Of a stretch of DNA of 64,000 nucleotides, positions 23,801 through 34,844 are shown one piece after another. The DNA lies in contig NMRA01000097.1 of NCBI GenBank assembly GCA_002633005.1, forward strand, positions 649,230-713,229. The letters are read 5' to 3'. Under the pieces are notes generated by a model. That model had not been told where the DNA came from. It saw nothing but the letters and a program-made list of their open reading frames with translations, and did no database searches. Each line of letters begins with the position of its first letter. The stretch's first letter is position 1. A program made the translations under genes and the position numbers. The DNA comes from Phoronis australis. Lineage: Eukaryota; Phoronida; Phoronidae.

Positions 23801-24785
23801 CAGCGGAGGTTGTTTTTGAGGTCCAAATTTGTGAAAAGAGTATCATTTCAGACAATTCCGTGGAAAAATGGTTAAATGGTCACAATTTTAAAAAAATGGA
23901 AAAGGTAAAATGCTTCTACTTGTTCATCAATATTTATTATGTCAGGAAAATTTTAGCGGGAATCTAGCGCAGGCAAACACCATTCAGAATCAATGATGCT
24001 GTTTCATTCATTAACAGTAGGTGTCGCTGTAATCTTGTTGAGCTAANGTTAGTACCTAACGTGCAGACGAGCGTTCCAAATTGGAACGCTAAGTCCCGCG
24101 TGGCAGCGCTGCACGCGAAACAAGATGGCGGACGACCTTTGGAGACTGACGACGAGAGGTAATCGGACTATAATACTTCCAATTAAATATAGGGCTAATG
24201 GAAAATGTACCAAAATGTCCGATATTTAGGTCAATTGACTGATCTAGACTCTAGATGGATAGACAAAATGACCCAGAGTTCCCTTACAGGATAGTTGGGC
24301 AGAGACTGAAATAATCGTCTGAGTAGCATTTCATGAGTGAGAGTGAAGGCAACTTTGATTGGGCAACTATTGGTAGACAGTCAATGAGTAAGTAATTTTT
24401 GAAAAGCAATTTTAGAACTGAAGACCTTCCTTTAACAGTCTAAACCATTTAAGGGCATAATTGTACCAATGACATTAGGACATGGGTAAACGAAACTCTG
24501 AATCTTAAAACAATCAAGAGCCACAAACGGCAGGGAAAAGGGTGTAGGAAACATTTCCTTTCGCGGGGCTAAGTGAATTCCGCTCCCTCACCGGAATATC
24601 TTCCTCGTCTTCACCTTCCCATTTATCTGTTGGTGCGACATGTTGAACGTCATCAGCAGGCTCAAAATCTTCGTCGTCTGAAAATACGCCAAATTTGAAA
24701 AATCAAGAACATTGGGAATAAGCAGCATGTAACAAACAGAGAAAATATGCCACACAGGAACACGATACTCACCCCAAGAAGACAT
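14876..24785 (-). CDS. EIF3J: Eukaryotic translation initiation factor 3 subunit J
   Basis: A complete 236-aa protein in nine coding exons: 24785-24773, 24677-24592, 22481-22445, 21289-21183, 19801-19693, 18188-18073, 16791-16734, 15818-15745 and 14986-14876. All junctions have GT-AG borders and phases close exactly. eIF3j is the loosely attached eIF3 subunit that sits near the 40S decoding centre and mRNA entry channel and helps set mRNA and eIF1A binding. The acidic N-terminus (MSSWDDEDFEPADD, then DKWEGEDEED), the KKKKPLAERIKEREEKK basic helix, the TPEQVLAEKLRLQKLQEDSD block, the AMNPSTPEEFDEF helix, KKITQYE and the acidic C-terminus ending DEFEDFM match the vertebrate protein (258 aa) in order. 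The first coding exon is only 13 nt. Introns 2 and 5 carry transposon-like sequence. No promoter motif could be assigned. Confidence 0.96.
15895..16215 (-). repeat. Dispersed ~330-bp repeat, copy 2 (EIF3J intron)
   Basis: Reverse-complement homolog of 9340-9670, inside the EIF3J intron between the exons at 15818-15745 and 16791-16734. The GGGGAATTTC and GAGGGATTGATGGGCC landmarks are the best preserved. Open frames through it are not EIF3J coding. Confidence 0.65.
19112..19615. mobile_element. hAT-like non-autonomous element (EIF3J intron)
   Basis: About 500 bp, starting CAGGGCTTGGAATGACC and ending GGAAAATTCCAAGCCC, so the two ends form an inverted repeat. Flanking 8-mers TAAATAAT and TGAATAAT look like a target duplication with one mismatch, as expected for hAT transposition. 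The interior has many CGCGG/CCGCG words and no transposase frame. It shares its ends with the element at 13819. Confidence 0.65.
23301..23440. repeat. Direct repeat of ~140 bp, left copy
   Basis: Starting TACTTCCAATTAAATATAGG, this stretch is nearly identical to 24174-24315, with a handful of substitutions in about 140 bases. The two copies lie 873 bp apart in EIF3J intron 2 and bracket the YY1-like cassette. They could be long terminal repeats of a miniature retroelement or the product of a tandem duplication. Confidence 0.75.
24048..24172 (+). promoter_or_regulatory. Promoter-like cassette with YY1-type motif and first-exon-like ORF, copy 1
   Basis: It begins GTTAGTACCTAAC, then has a 9-bp-arm palindrome (GCGTTCCAA-A-TTGGAACGC) that contains an inverted CCAAT box, a GC-rich stretch, and CAAGATGGCGG, which matches the YY1 consensus found at many animal start sites. 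The ATG in this word (24125) opens MADDLWRLTTR and meets a GTAATC donor-like site. A second copy lies at 38968-39092. It sits upstream of FAM221 on the same strand, but splicing to the exon at 26860 would run into a stop, so any transcript would treat this as an upstream ORF or 5' UTR. Confidence 0.5.
24174..24315. repeat. Direct repeat of ~140 bp, right copy
   Basis: This near-identical partner of 23301-23440 starts within two bases of the end of the YY1-like cassette. High identity suggests that the duplication or insertion is fairly recent. Confidence 0.75.
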
Positions 24786-25758
24786 CTTGAATGCAGTCCC
24801 AGAATAATCACGTTTTCACGCGCGAATCGGAAAAGAACTCTTCAATGAGATGAGACTTGTTTCCGGGGTCTTTTCTTAAGACAACAGTGGTCGAAAATGC
24901 TTAAATTTTTGAAAATTACTTTCTAAATTGAACTTTGAATTGCAGTGACAGTTGCAATAAAATTAAATTCGAACTTTATATGAGTTTCTGATTAATATTA
25001 TTAGTTTTAAAATCTGTATTAGCAGTATATTTTATTTTCGAGCAATAGGTCTTGCATCTCCAACCAAGCCACTGGAATGGGCAGTAATGATGGCCAATGC
25101 CTTGCAAAGGAAGCGTATACTGATCCTTCCCTGTAGCAATAATGGCAACCTAACGTAAGTGATAGTTCAAAGCAACTCTAGAGGATAATACTTTAAATAA
25201 TTTTGTCATTTTTTGTAATTGCCTGCTCGTAAATCCCATTCACTTGTAGGAGCAAGTCATTTAGAATGATTTAGATCAAGTTCTTTTCTAGACTTTGCCG
25301 AGTCAACAAATTCCAAAATTTGTTTTGTTTTGTAAAGCAATTGGTTAAATCAAAACAAGCCTGGTATATTTGTGTAAATATATCCCCCGTGTTTCCTGTT
25401 GTTTAGTGAATATTGTTGTATTACAACAGATTCACTAATTAGACTTCTAGAACTAGTACTCACCAGACACCAGTTAAAACACAGCTGTCCAAGCTTGAAA
25501 TTGAATAAAATCCAATCAAGGTGCTTGTCACTGACACCCTGATTGCACTCTGAAAAACTGCCAGCAGCCACCTGCCAGCAGTGTAAATGAAGGAAACATC
25601 TGGGAAACCATAAAACTGACATATATCATGAGACACCACATCGAAAGATCAAGGACCAGTGATGTTGACGATTACAACAGTATCACTGCAAATCTCATCA
25701 TTTGAAGGAAAATGTGAGTGATGACATTGTACGGGATAGTTAACTCATAGACAGTACA

Positions 25759-25907
25759 TGGGCGGCGCACTATAGGAGGCTGGGGGGGCTATGCCTCCCC
25801 CCCTTACTTTTTTCAGTGCTGCACCACCCAATGGTCTGTGGGCGGTGCACCGCAGGGGGGCTGGGGGAGATATAGCCCTCCACTTTTTCCAGTGCTGCGC
25901 CACCCAT
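25759..25907. mobile_element. Tandem pair of palindromic MITE units, locus 1
   Basis: Two head-to-tail units of about 75 bp, each starting like ATGGGCGGCGCAC, running through a GGGGGGCTAT...CCCCC hairpin core and a CTTTTTTCAGTGCTGC segment, and ending CACCCA. The same two-unit arrangement appears at 35408-35546. There is no coding capacity. Confidence 0.65.
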
Positions 25908-26069
25908 GCAGTACCACTTCTCAAGTAGAGAGGGTAGTCATCCCTTGGACCTTCCATACGCCAGAAGCTTTTCAGTGATTTGAAAGGTTGAAAGGATCCA
26001 TCACAGGAAAACTGCATACTCATTAGAGTCTAAAAATTTATCATGGTCAGCTGAGAGTGCGATTTGACA

Positions 26070-26612
26070 TGATGGCGTTTTCCTGTTCAGTGACTTGACC
26101 AGACGTAGAGGGTTGTGAGCGTGTGATAACATCTAGCTCCTTTGTTAACTGCCAAGCACAGTCTTTTGTCTGGTATCAAAACAGGCTGGCCAATTATCTA
26201 CCATGCTTATTACAGACCCCATGTGAACACAGTCAAACACAGAGCAAATTGGTGTGTTCGGAAAGAATAGATTGTCGTAACTTAGGTTGTAGTTGGGCGA
26301 TTTTGGCGACTCATAAAGTATAAACATGATCACCATTTGACGAGGCTTTCAGAAATGCTATTGGTTTATGTTTAGATATGTTATAACTTAATTTTTATTT
26401 TTAACAGCACAGCCCAGTCAGGCTAGATATGATCTTATTGGAGATTAGAGCATGCAATTATCGAACAAAAGAGAGCTGGCCCTCCAACCATGAATGCCAG
26501 AATGGAGTTAATCAGTCGTGTAAGATATTGGCTACAGGGGTTAGCTTCTCAACTTGTTGTTGGGCTATAGAATCGAACAAGTTGGGAGCAACGGAAAAAC
26601 GCCGCCATGAAC
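26070..26612. repeat. ~500-bp dispersed repeat, copy 1
   Basis: Homologous along its length to 33667-34162 in the same orientation, for example CAAATTGGTGTGTTCGGAAAG here against a one- or two-base variant there. The pair brackets most of the FAM221 gene. Frames across both copies give similar peptides (CEHSQTQS, SERIDCRN) but neither is intact, so they could descend from a transposon ORF. Confidence 0.7.
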
Positions 26613-26859
26613 CAACAACTTCTTAGCTGACACGTAAACACAAGCGGTTTAATCGAACCAACCAAAGAGCAATTGCCTCAAAAAGGCTGGGAGCATTATG
26701 CATGTTTTATACCACTATTCATTTCTAATATCAGTATTGCATCAGTAAAGCAGTAAACAAATCAACATCAGTGCATTTACTCTTTTAGAAATACATGTTG
26801 TGATGACCTGTTCACTCAAGTACTGCAACGTAATGTAAATTATTTTTTATCAATTTCAG

Positions 26860-29800
26860 AGTGTCCCTGCACTTCATGTGATAAAACTCCATGAGTCATT
26901 CTCAAAGAAAATCAGTTACATGGTGTGAATCATTGTTAACAAACTCTGTCAGTAATGCCGCCCAACCAGGGACCCTGCTGATATCGCCCCCTCCAGTGAT
27001 GTCAAGCTACAGTGGCAATGAAACGTCTGAGGCTACTCTGGCATCTGAACCCATGTCAGGGGAGCAGATTTCACCTAGAATGACAGGTACATGTATTCTG
27101 TTTGATATTTGTATGAAAACCTTGAATTAAATGTTTAGCCCATTAATAACCTTGGTCTGAAGCATTTAACCTCCTGCCAGTTCTTCAACCATAGACAACA
27201 TTAGGTTCCAATGTAAGTACGGAACAGAATGAATTTTGTTTCTTGTTGATAATTGGTGTGTGCTGATAGCCACGGGTTTATAGTCCTTTAACCAGTTCAT
27301 AAATTTGTAAGTGTCATGTGAACATAAACATATAATCCGATTCGTCGTCCTGATGACTGGCTTAATTCCTGACCCAAGTAATAACCACAAAGGGACCCAG
27401 CAAAATCTCATGGGAGTGGGCTGGGCAAACAGTTGCTGACTGGTGTCCGCATCTGGCCGAAAACCTTTTGGCCTGTGCTGTATGTTGTGTAAATTAGCTC
27501 TACCAATGTTGTACTGCATCAGTTAAGCAGAGCAGTCCTACTAACGCACCAATCTGGTCTTTAATTCAGATTCAGTGAGGACAAAGTCAGCAGGGAGAAG
27601 AACAAGCACCCCCAGGCGCCCCTCTGCCAATCGTCCTGCCGTGGGTGGGAGCCCTCGAGGTTCCAACATTACACGACTGCCTAGTTCAAACACTAATAGA
27701 TCCCCAACAACGTCAACATTGCCTTCAGTTTCCAATCCTGGCTCCCCTAGGGCAGTACCTCCCAGCTATAGCAGTGGTGGGATGAACGAGGGAATCACAA
27801 CGATGAAAGCCATGGTTGTTTCCAGGGGTACTACATCGTCTCCAAAGGCAAAACCAAAGGTATGATTATGGCACTGTCACATGGTTTATATTTTAGTATG
27901 TGAACATAATCAATGTTATCCTCAGGAGCTACCTTCAATCTGATTATGTGTCAGTTCTCATACTGATAGACAAAAGCAGAATTTTTTGTTCTAGTGTTGT
28001 GGTCGCTTGCTGTGGGCCCATGATGTCGTGGCCTCAGTAACTACGGTAATTTTGGTAAACTTTTCACTCGAAATCTTCCAGTAGAGTTCCTTGTCATCTG
28101 TTTGGTGCCAACTCTTCCAGATCTTGGTCCTGTGTTAACCAATAATTAGAGCAAATTAATGCTGCAGCGCTTCTGGATTCCAAGCTCATCTACCACACTG
28201 CTGAGTTTGGTAATTTCCAATTTAGTGTTTATTACGGCGCTTTTGAATTATGCATCCTAAGGCTTTATCTTGTGCATGACTTTAAACCACGCGTGTTCAT
28301 TGAGATATGCACAAGATTTAGTCTGGGATAATTGAGGACATGCAGACAGTAATTTTCCATCCTCGTGAGGTCAATACCAGTTTCGATGAAGAAGAGATGT
28401 CACTCAGCCTACTTTTATTTTATTAAGTGCCACCAAGGAAGGACTCAGGCGTCATCATCCTCTCCCCATTTTACGGCCAACATCCAAATAACAATAATGA
28501 TGATAGTAATAGTTTGCCAAAATTGGTCTTTTCCATTTTTCAAGGCTCTTAACATTGTCGTGGATGCTTGCAATTTCTAAAACACTTTTTGATGGTCCCT
28601 TTAGGAATGATATAGAGCTTGATGAGGAATTAAGTTTTTATTGATTGTTACTTGAAAAAGAAATAAAACTAAATTTTACTAGCCTACCGTTGTGTGTCCT
28701 AAATTAGCGAGATGTCACCGCAGTGCATTCAAGCTGTCCGTGCAGTTGATTCAATGCATGGGTTTTGGTGGGGCACATTTATTTTATGCTTTCAATTTTA
28801 CAGTCACGTGTCAATATTTTTTCTTCGAAAATTTTAATGTTAAAAAGTAGTCAACCTTCAACCAACTTGACTCTGAGTCAGGTTCATGATGCTCACTCTG
28901 ATTCTGTACTTCACGTGTATGATCCCAGGCTGACCAATCACTGCTCATGCATTGGTAGTGCTTGTGTTTTTTAGACTGGTAAGCAGGCGAAGCCACTGAC
29001 CATTGCTCACCGTCCTGGACCCCAGCAGAAGCAGATGGTCCCGAAAGCATTCCAAGAACCTCACCCATTCCACGAAGTTACTGACCCACTTACGGGTGGC
29101 AAAATTCTTGCGCCTGAAGGTACCAATTTTTTTTTTAAAATCACTTACAGATTTTCATTCTAGTAATTAGTGTTTTTAAAAATTGTGTCGCAGAATAATT
29201 TGCATTTTAGCTTGCATGCTTTGCCTATGAAAGGTGTTATGCAGATGTTATGTTTAAGCGTGCTGTGTGCGAAATGTTATTTAGCTTGTTTTGGTTAGCT
29301 ATTGATTTCTGTGTCTCAGAAATGTATTACACTGTTTCGTTTTTTGTGAAATATCTCTTTAAATGGCTTTTGTGATTTAATAGTTGTTTTTTAAAACATT
29401 TAATCTCATTCTAATTTTGTAACAACTAGAACAAAAAGTCAAAGAACATTATAAGATTGCTCCTGCTATCCCGGGTTTGCATTATGCACTTTTTTATCAG
29501 TATTTCATTACACGTACCCAGCATCATAAATTCATCAAGTATAATTGTTAGGCCGTGTTCTGCTTAGCTGGACAGCGTAATGGATTTCTGCCATGATGAA
29601 TACTATATTTTGGTAGCAAATTTTTTATGACAGGCCCATCAGCAGAATATGCAGGCCTGATTTCAGACTGGTTAAATAAGCACGCATCACGTTTGCTTGC
29701 GAATGTTGACCCTTGTCTTTGTAAAATGTAGCGCTTTTAAATTTGTGTCTTGGTACATGTAGATGTTGTGTGTCAGAGATGTTACGTGTTGATTCATTCG

Positions 29801-32800
29801 TTCCAGGATACAGCATGAGACCCATTGTACCAGCAAAAAAGTTTGAGGTCGTTGCTATGGCGAAGGCTATGAACGACGACTTTGGTCCTCGGGTTAAGCA
29901 GCTGTTCGATCCGGAGAGGCAAGCAGCATTAGCTGCCCAGCAAACAGGTATGGAGTAGTGACATGTAAAATGAAGGAGAGTCACTTCTCACAAGCATCTT
30001 ATGCAATTTTGAATCAAACAGGTGTGGAGTAGTCATGTAAAATGAAGGAGAATCACTTCTCACAAGCATCTTATGCAATTTTGAATCAAACAGGTATGGA
30101 GTAGTGACATGTAAAATGAAGGAGAGTCACTTCTCACAAGCATCTTATGCAATTTTGAATCAAACATGTTCAGACATTATTAAATTGTCTCTTTTTGCTT
30201 CAGACTTCTGCAGAATTTGTTGCATGTTGAATCACGGTTACTCTGAAGAATATATAGAGCATGTTGCAACACGGTTACTCTGAATAGTATATAGTACTTG
30301 TTGTGCACACAGGCAATTTTGGTTGATTAGAATTTATCTTAACACATACTTTGTATGAAGATTATGATACGATATACCATAAGTGGTTGATGAGAATTCA
30401 TGCTAACAGTTAATATAGTTTTCGTTCAAGGCTCATCAATGGTCGATAATTTCATTATGAGATTTCTTATCACTGATCAATGATAAATGGTCACTATGAT
30501 ATCAGACTGATCATCATTAATCCTCAGTCTCATATGAATTCTCATCAACCAAAATATGGGTGTATACCATTGCTTGAATATCTGTCAATTATTAAGAACA
30601 CAATCACTTTTTACGGCTGGAAGTACTCATTTTGGTATTATCGTCGTGTGTTATAAACTTCGTGAAGTTACTAGTATTGACCAGATCTNCATAATGTGGT
30701 TGTATACATTGCCTGAATATCTGTCATAGGAACACAGTCGCTTTTACTGCTAGAAATACTCATTTTGGTATTAATTATCGTTGTGCATGGGCGCACCCAG
30801 GCGGGACTCAGAGGGCTCGAATGAACCCCCCCAATTTGGCGAATTCAGCAAAAAGGTCCGCTTCAGTGAAACACAAAGTCTGAGTAAATGAGACAAAAGT
30901 CCACAAAATCCACAGGAAGTCGGCGCGTATGCACGATTCGTGAGCCGGAACCCAGTGCGCTGTTGTTTTTTTTAGTGGAACAGCAAAGTCTGTTGTGTTT
31001 CTATCTGCCAAAATTGTCAATTATACCGACGTTGGATTCCAGTCATTCCGTAGAATTGACCAGAATCAAGACCAGTGTCAGTAGCAGCAATTAAATCCAC
31101 TAATAGAATACTCAGCTACTTGGCTACATGTTGGCTCTAGAAGTTAAGTGTAAGATTTGGACCACTAAGGTCTTCAAGGTTCGAATCCACCTTGAGGCAT
31201 AACATTGTCGCTGATAATGTCACTTAACAGCAAAAACTATTCTATCATACTTTCAATGATTTTGCACTCAAGACTTAGAAAAGTGGTGTTTAGATGTTCT
31301 AGGTCCCTTCAATCTCCCTCTGCAGGTGTCTACATTGGTTGGAGATGCCCAGAGTTCAAACATGACTGTCAACGTGTGGGAACCATGTCCAAGTGTTTCT
31401 GTGGTCATTTACTTGGAGAGCACAAACAGTTTACAGGTAATATCGACAGTATACCTTACTTTGATGTACTCCCAACGTGACTGACCCTGTCTTAGGAAAA
31501 TTTGGTTGTACGCTGTCCAGTTGGTCACGTGTTTTAAGCTTGTTTGCCAATGCAACCTCATTAACCAGTTTTAACTTTAACTGAACTTAAAAGTTCTGTA
31601 TATTGCATCATCTTAAAGTGACATGAATCTTCTGATTACCGGCCTTTAACAACTGGCGTCATTCATGACATTTGCCACTAAAAATGAGACACTGATTAAA
31701 ATACATCAGTCTTGACAGTGTTGACCCACCTTGTGATGTGTCTCAATTCCGTGGCATAAAACAATGGCTAGAGCTAGGAACATTTAGAAACTAGCCAATA
31801 TTTCTACCAGTTTGTGTTTAGGCCATATGGACATTAATGTGAGGTTGTGTGATGGAAAGGGCTGGGCAACCAATCTTTTACATGATTGAGTTATATGTGG
31901 ATATTCTCGTGTGCAATACAACACAGTTCGATTGGTAGCATAAGTCGCCATTTCGTATTCCGACGCAAACGCTCCCTATTGGAGCACCACCATTGTTGGG
32001 TGACTGGATGCTGTTTGATGTCTGTAAGATGGCAGTGGGCAGCCAATAGGATGGCAGTGGGTGGCCAATAGGATGGCAGTGGGCGGCCAATAAGATGGCA
32101 CTGGGCGGCCAATGGGATGGCACTGGGCGGCCAATGGGATGGCACTGGGCGGCCAATAGAATAGCACTGGGCGGCTATCAAGGTGGCACTGGGCGGCCAT
32201 CAAGGTGGCACTGGGCGGCCAATAGAATGGCACTGGGCCGCCAATAGGATGGCACTGGGCGACCAATAGGATGGCACTGGGCAGCCAATAGGATGGCCCT
32301 GGGAGGCCAATGTATCACCTGATTGTTGGGTGACTGGATTTTTTGTGCTATTCTACAGGTGTCTACATGCCACTTCATTGTCACCGTTCAACTAAATATT
32401 TGTGCATTGTACTGTAAGCAGGAAGGAGTCCATTTACTAGGTGTTTGCATTATCACGTGACCATCCACAGGTAAAAGCCTCCAGGTGCCATGTGCTCAAG
32501 CCCGCTGCAAGTGTCGCTCGTTCCAGTGGATCCCGTCTCGACCTGAAGAGGTGGGCGAGTTCTGGTTCCAACGCCGTCGAAACTTTGACCCGAGCCAGTG
32601 GAGGGCTAAGTGCAAGTGTAAACACCCACATGACCAGCACTGTGCTATGATGAAAAGATGCCAAGCTAAAGGTTTGACATATTTGCTTCCCTGATACAAC
32701 GCTGCAGCAAGTACTGTCTGTTGTGTTTGCTCAACTGTGAAATTTACACAGCACACTTGGTCAATTTATGGTACCCGTCAAAAACACCGAAATCACCCTT

Positions 32801-34844
32801 TCAAGGAATAAGTAATCATACAATTTGCTTAAATATGTGTCGTGCATGGCAAATGCCTGTGTTTAAACTAAATTTTGGAAAGTTTAACTTTTAATCCTCC
32901 TTGCAAGCTACACCACCTTCAAATCGCGGGGTAAGTTGAATGTCACTTCGCTGTCCCCACAGTCATTTACATCCCATCGTTCGATCCTGGCCAATATGTG
33001 TCAAAGCAAATCTCCAGCGAACACATCTTCAGTAAGAATGACTTTTTCTAAGCTACCTTTAAAGTCAATTTCCAAGCTATTAAATAAATCTACTTGCTGT
33101 GTTATTCTTGGAAAAAGTTGCAGATGTGATTACTGCTGGCTGCTCTGGTTTGATTACTAGTTCTCTACAAATAATGTTTGACAAATCAATTTCAAAATTG
33201 AACCTTTATTTAATATCCAAAACTATACCAATATCCAATATTAGGAAATTTCCATTCCACGTGACCACTTATTTATGAGTTGTCGATTGTTGACTCGTCT
33301 CTACTGAAGCATAAGCTTATGATAAAATTCATATGTCGGAGCATCTCTGAACTCAGACACTGACAGTTCAGCAGTATTGCGATAATTGTGATTGGTTGAC
33401 GTGGCATTGCGTAATATTATAACCTTAGTTAGATGTAGCAGTTGGGTCCGATTTATACAACTTTCCGTGTAATTCAATATACATAAAATCTTAACTGATA
33501 TAGTGACCTAGAATTTACCCCGTGATGGCTCGGCTTCAAAACGGGAGTTCTTGTCCAGACCTCTTCAAGTCAACTTCCTCGCCAGTATTGTTAGAGTGAC
33601 AGGTTATGATCTGTCTGATTATTTTTGGCCCATGCCATTAGTTTTGGTTAAACTTTTGGTTTGCATGGCAGCGTTTTCCCGTTCAGTGACTTTACCAGAC
33701 GTAGGTGGTTCTGAGCCTGTGATAACATCTTGCTTCTTTGTTAATTGCCAAGCACACTCTTTTGCCTGTTACGACAACAAGCTGGCCACTTATCTACCAG
33801 GCTTATTACAGGCCACATGTGAACACAGTCAAACTCAGAGTGAATTGGTGTATTCGGAAAGAATAGATTGCCGTAACTTCGGTTGCAGTTGGTGATTTTG
33901 GCGATTCAAAAACTAAACATGATCACCATTTGACAAATAATTCAGAAATGCTATTGGTTTATGTTCAAATAATTATGTTATAACTTAACTTTGATTTTAA
34001 CAGCACAGCCAAGTCAGGGTAGATACAATCTTATTGGAGATTAGAGCAATTATCGAACAAAAGAGAACTGGCCCTCCAACCATAAATGCCAGAATGGAGT
34101 TAATCAGTCGAGTAAGATATTGGCTAAGGGGTTTGTTGGGCGCAAGGGGAAAACGCCGTAATAAGAACTGTTTCATACCACCCTGTACTCACCAAGGACA
34201 TGTAGCGAATCACCCTGTACTCACCAAGGGTATCTTGCCAATCTCTCCGCAGGTTGTGGATGCAGCCATTTCATTTCTAACTTCCTGTGTGCCGCCTGCG
34301 ACCGACACTGGGAGGACCACGAAACATTCTTTGAAACGGAAGATATGAGAAAAATGGCAGGACTTCCCTACGGTTTGTGAAATTCTTTTTCAAGAAAGGA
34401 ATTGGTTACCTCCGGGTGAAAGTTATTCCACATATATCTCATGGAAGCATGCGAGTTAATTGGGTTGTATGTTCTTATCGTGAACACTAGGCTACCTGGA
34501 CCACTCAACAATGGAGGAAAGTCTTATAAGATTTTCAGCTCTTATGATGTCTGGCATGATCACTGAATGAGAGAAAGTTAATGTTGTTTCTCATGATAGC
34601 ATCTTTATCATTTGCCTTTTTTGTAGGTGAAGCTTACCTACCATTTGCCGAGATGCCCGATTTACGTAATGCGGTGTTGACTGGAGATGAATACAATGAT
34701 TCTGTATACTTGGCGCTAACTCAAGGTCAGGGAGCTATCCCAGACAACCCTGCGACAGGAAACAATATGGTTGTGCCATATCGTTCATCGTCACAATCTC
34801 TGCAGTCATTGTCCAGGACCGGATTCCGTCATGTATACGACTGA
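26860..34844 (+). CDS. FAM221B: FAM221-family Cys-rich protein
   Basis: Eight coding exons: 26891-27086 (exon body starts 26860, with 5' UTR before the ATG), 27570-27859, 28975-29119, 29807-29947, 31326-31436, 32471-32671, 34253-34372 and 34627-34844. The joined frame gives 473 aa. The N-terminal half is Ser/Thr/Pro-rich and probably disordered. The conserved half runs GVYIGWRCPEF, KCFCGHLLGEH, PCAQARCKCRSFQWIPSRP, EEVGEFWFQRRRNFDPSQWR, CKCKHPHDQH, SNFLCAACDRHWEDHETFFE and YLPFAEMPDLRNAVLTG, the FAM221A/B signature. The regularly placed Cys and His suggest metal binding. The molecular function is not established; family expression is linked to ciliated cells and testis. The A-versus-B choice is uncertain: the long N-terminus favours B, while the C-terminal PFAEMP..RNAVLTG block is also A-like. 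The first ATG in the exon was chosen as start. Confidence 0.9.
29944..30165 (+). repeat. Three tandem ~73-bp repeats that include a splice donor
   Basis: Units start at 29944, 30018 and 30090. Each begins ACAGGTATGGAGTAGT or a one- to three-base variant and ends TTTTGAATCAA. The first unit's CAG|GTATGG is the real donor of FAM221 exon 4. The second and third units copy it into the intron. Confidence 0.9.
30385..30550. mobile_element. Hairpin MITE-like element (FAM221 intron 4)
   Basis: The first 17 bases GGTTGATGAGAATTCAT are an exact reverse complement of the last 17. The 166-bp interior is AT-rich with further partial dyads (GATCAATGATAA, ATCATCATTAATC). A diverged copy of the left end lies near 30321. 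No ORF. Confidence 0.65.
30590..30790. repeat. Imperfect tandem duplication (FAM221 intron 4)
   Basis: Two units of about 90 bp share TTGAATATCTGTCA, GAACACA, and TACTCATTTTGGTATTA. They are diverged, so the duplication is old. Confidence 0.55.
30786..31000. mobile_element. GCGCACCCAG-ended MITE, partial, copy 1
   Basis: It starts CATGGGCGCACCCAGG and continues through GGGCTCGAATGAACCCC, AATTTGGCGAA, AAAGGTCCGCTTCAG and AAGTCCACAAAATCC. These words appear in reverse complement in the copies at 53467 and 58212, so the insertion is in the opposite orientation. The far end is eroded. Confidence 0.6.
31125..31200 (+). repeat. tRNA-derived SINE-like fragment
   Basis: A perfect RNA polymerase III B-box, GGTTCGAATCC, occurs near 31178, with a TGGCTCTAGAAG word upstream as a weak A-box. 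There is no closing acceptor stem, so it is a SINE head or tRNA relic in FAM221 intron 4. Confidence 0.4.
32033..32312. repeat. 22-bp minisatellite, about twelve units (FAM221 intron 5)
   Basis: The unit is close to GGATGGCACTGGGCGGCCAAT plus one base. The period is exactly 22 in the best-kept part (CTGGGC at 32101, 32123 and 32145). Most units hold a CCAAT word, while two have CTATC or CCATC instead. The reverse frame gives repetitive open frames that are artefacts of the repeat. Confidence 0.9.
33667..34162. repeat. ~500-bp dispersed repeat, copy 2 (FAM221 intron 6)
   Basis: Partner of 26070-26612. It ends just before the last-but-one FAM221 exon, and the open frame across it is not part of FAM221. 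Confidence 0.7.

Noticed and set aside
32000-32384. Overlapping minus-strand ORFs rich in A-Q-C-H-P-I-G-R-P
   Set aside because: They are translations of the 22-bp minisatellite, open in several frames because of the repeat.
33551-33895. 114-codon ORF in FAM221 intron 6
   Set aside because: Most of it lies in the 500-bp dispersed repeat, and the frame is interrupted in the other copy. It is not a FAM221 exon, since the flanking exons join in phase without it.
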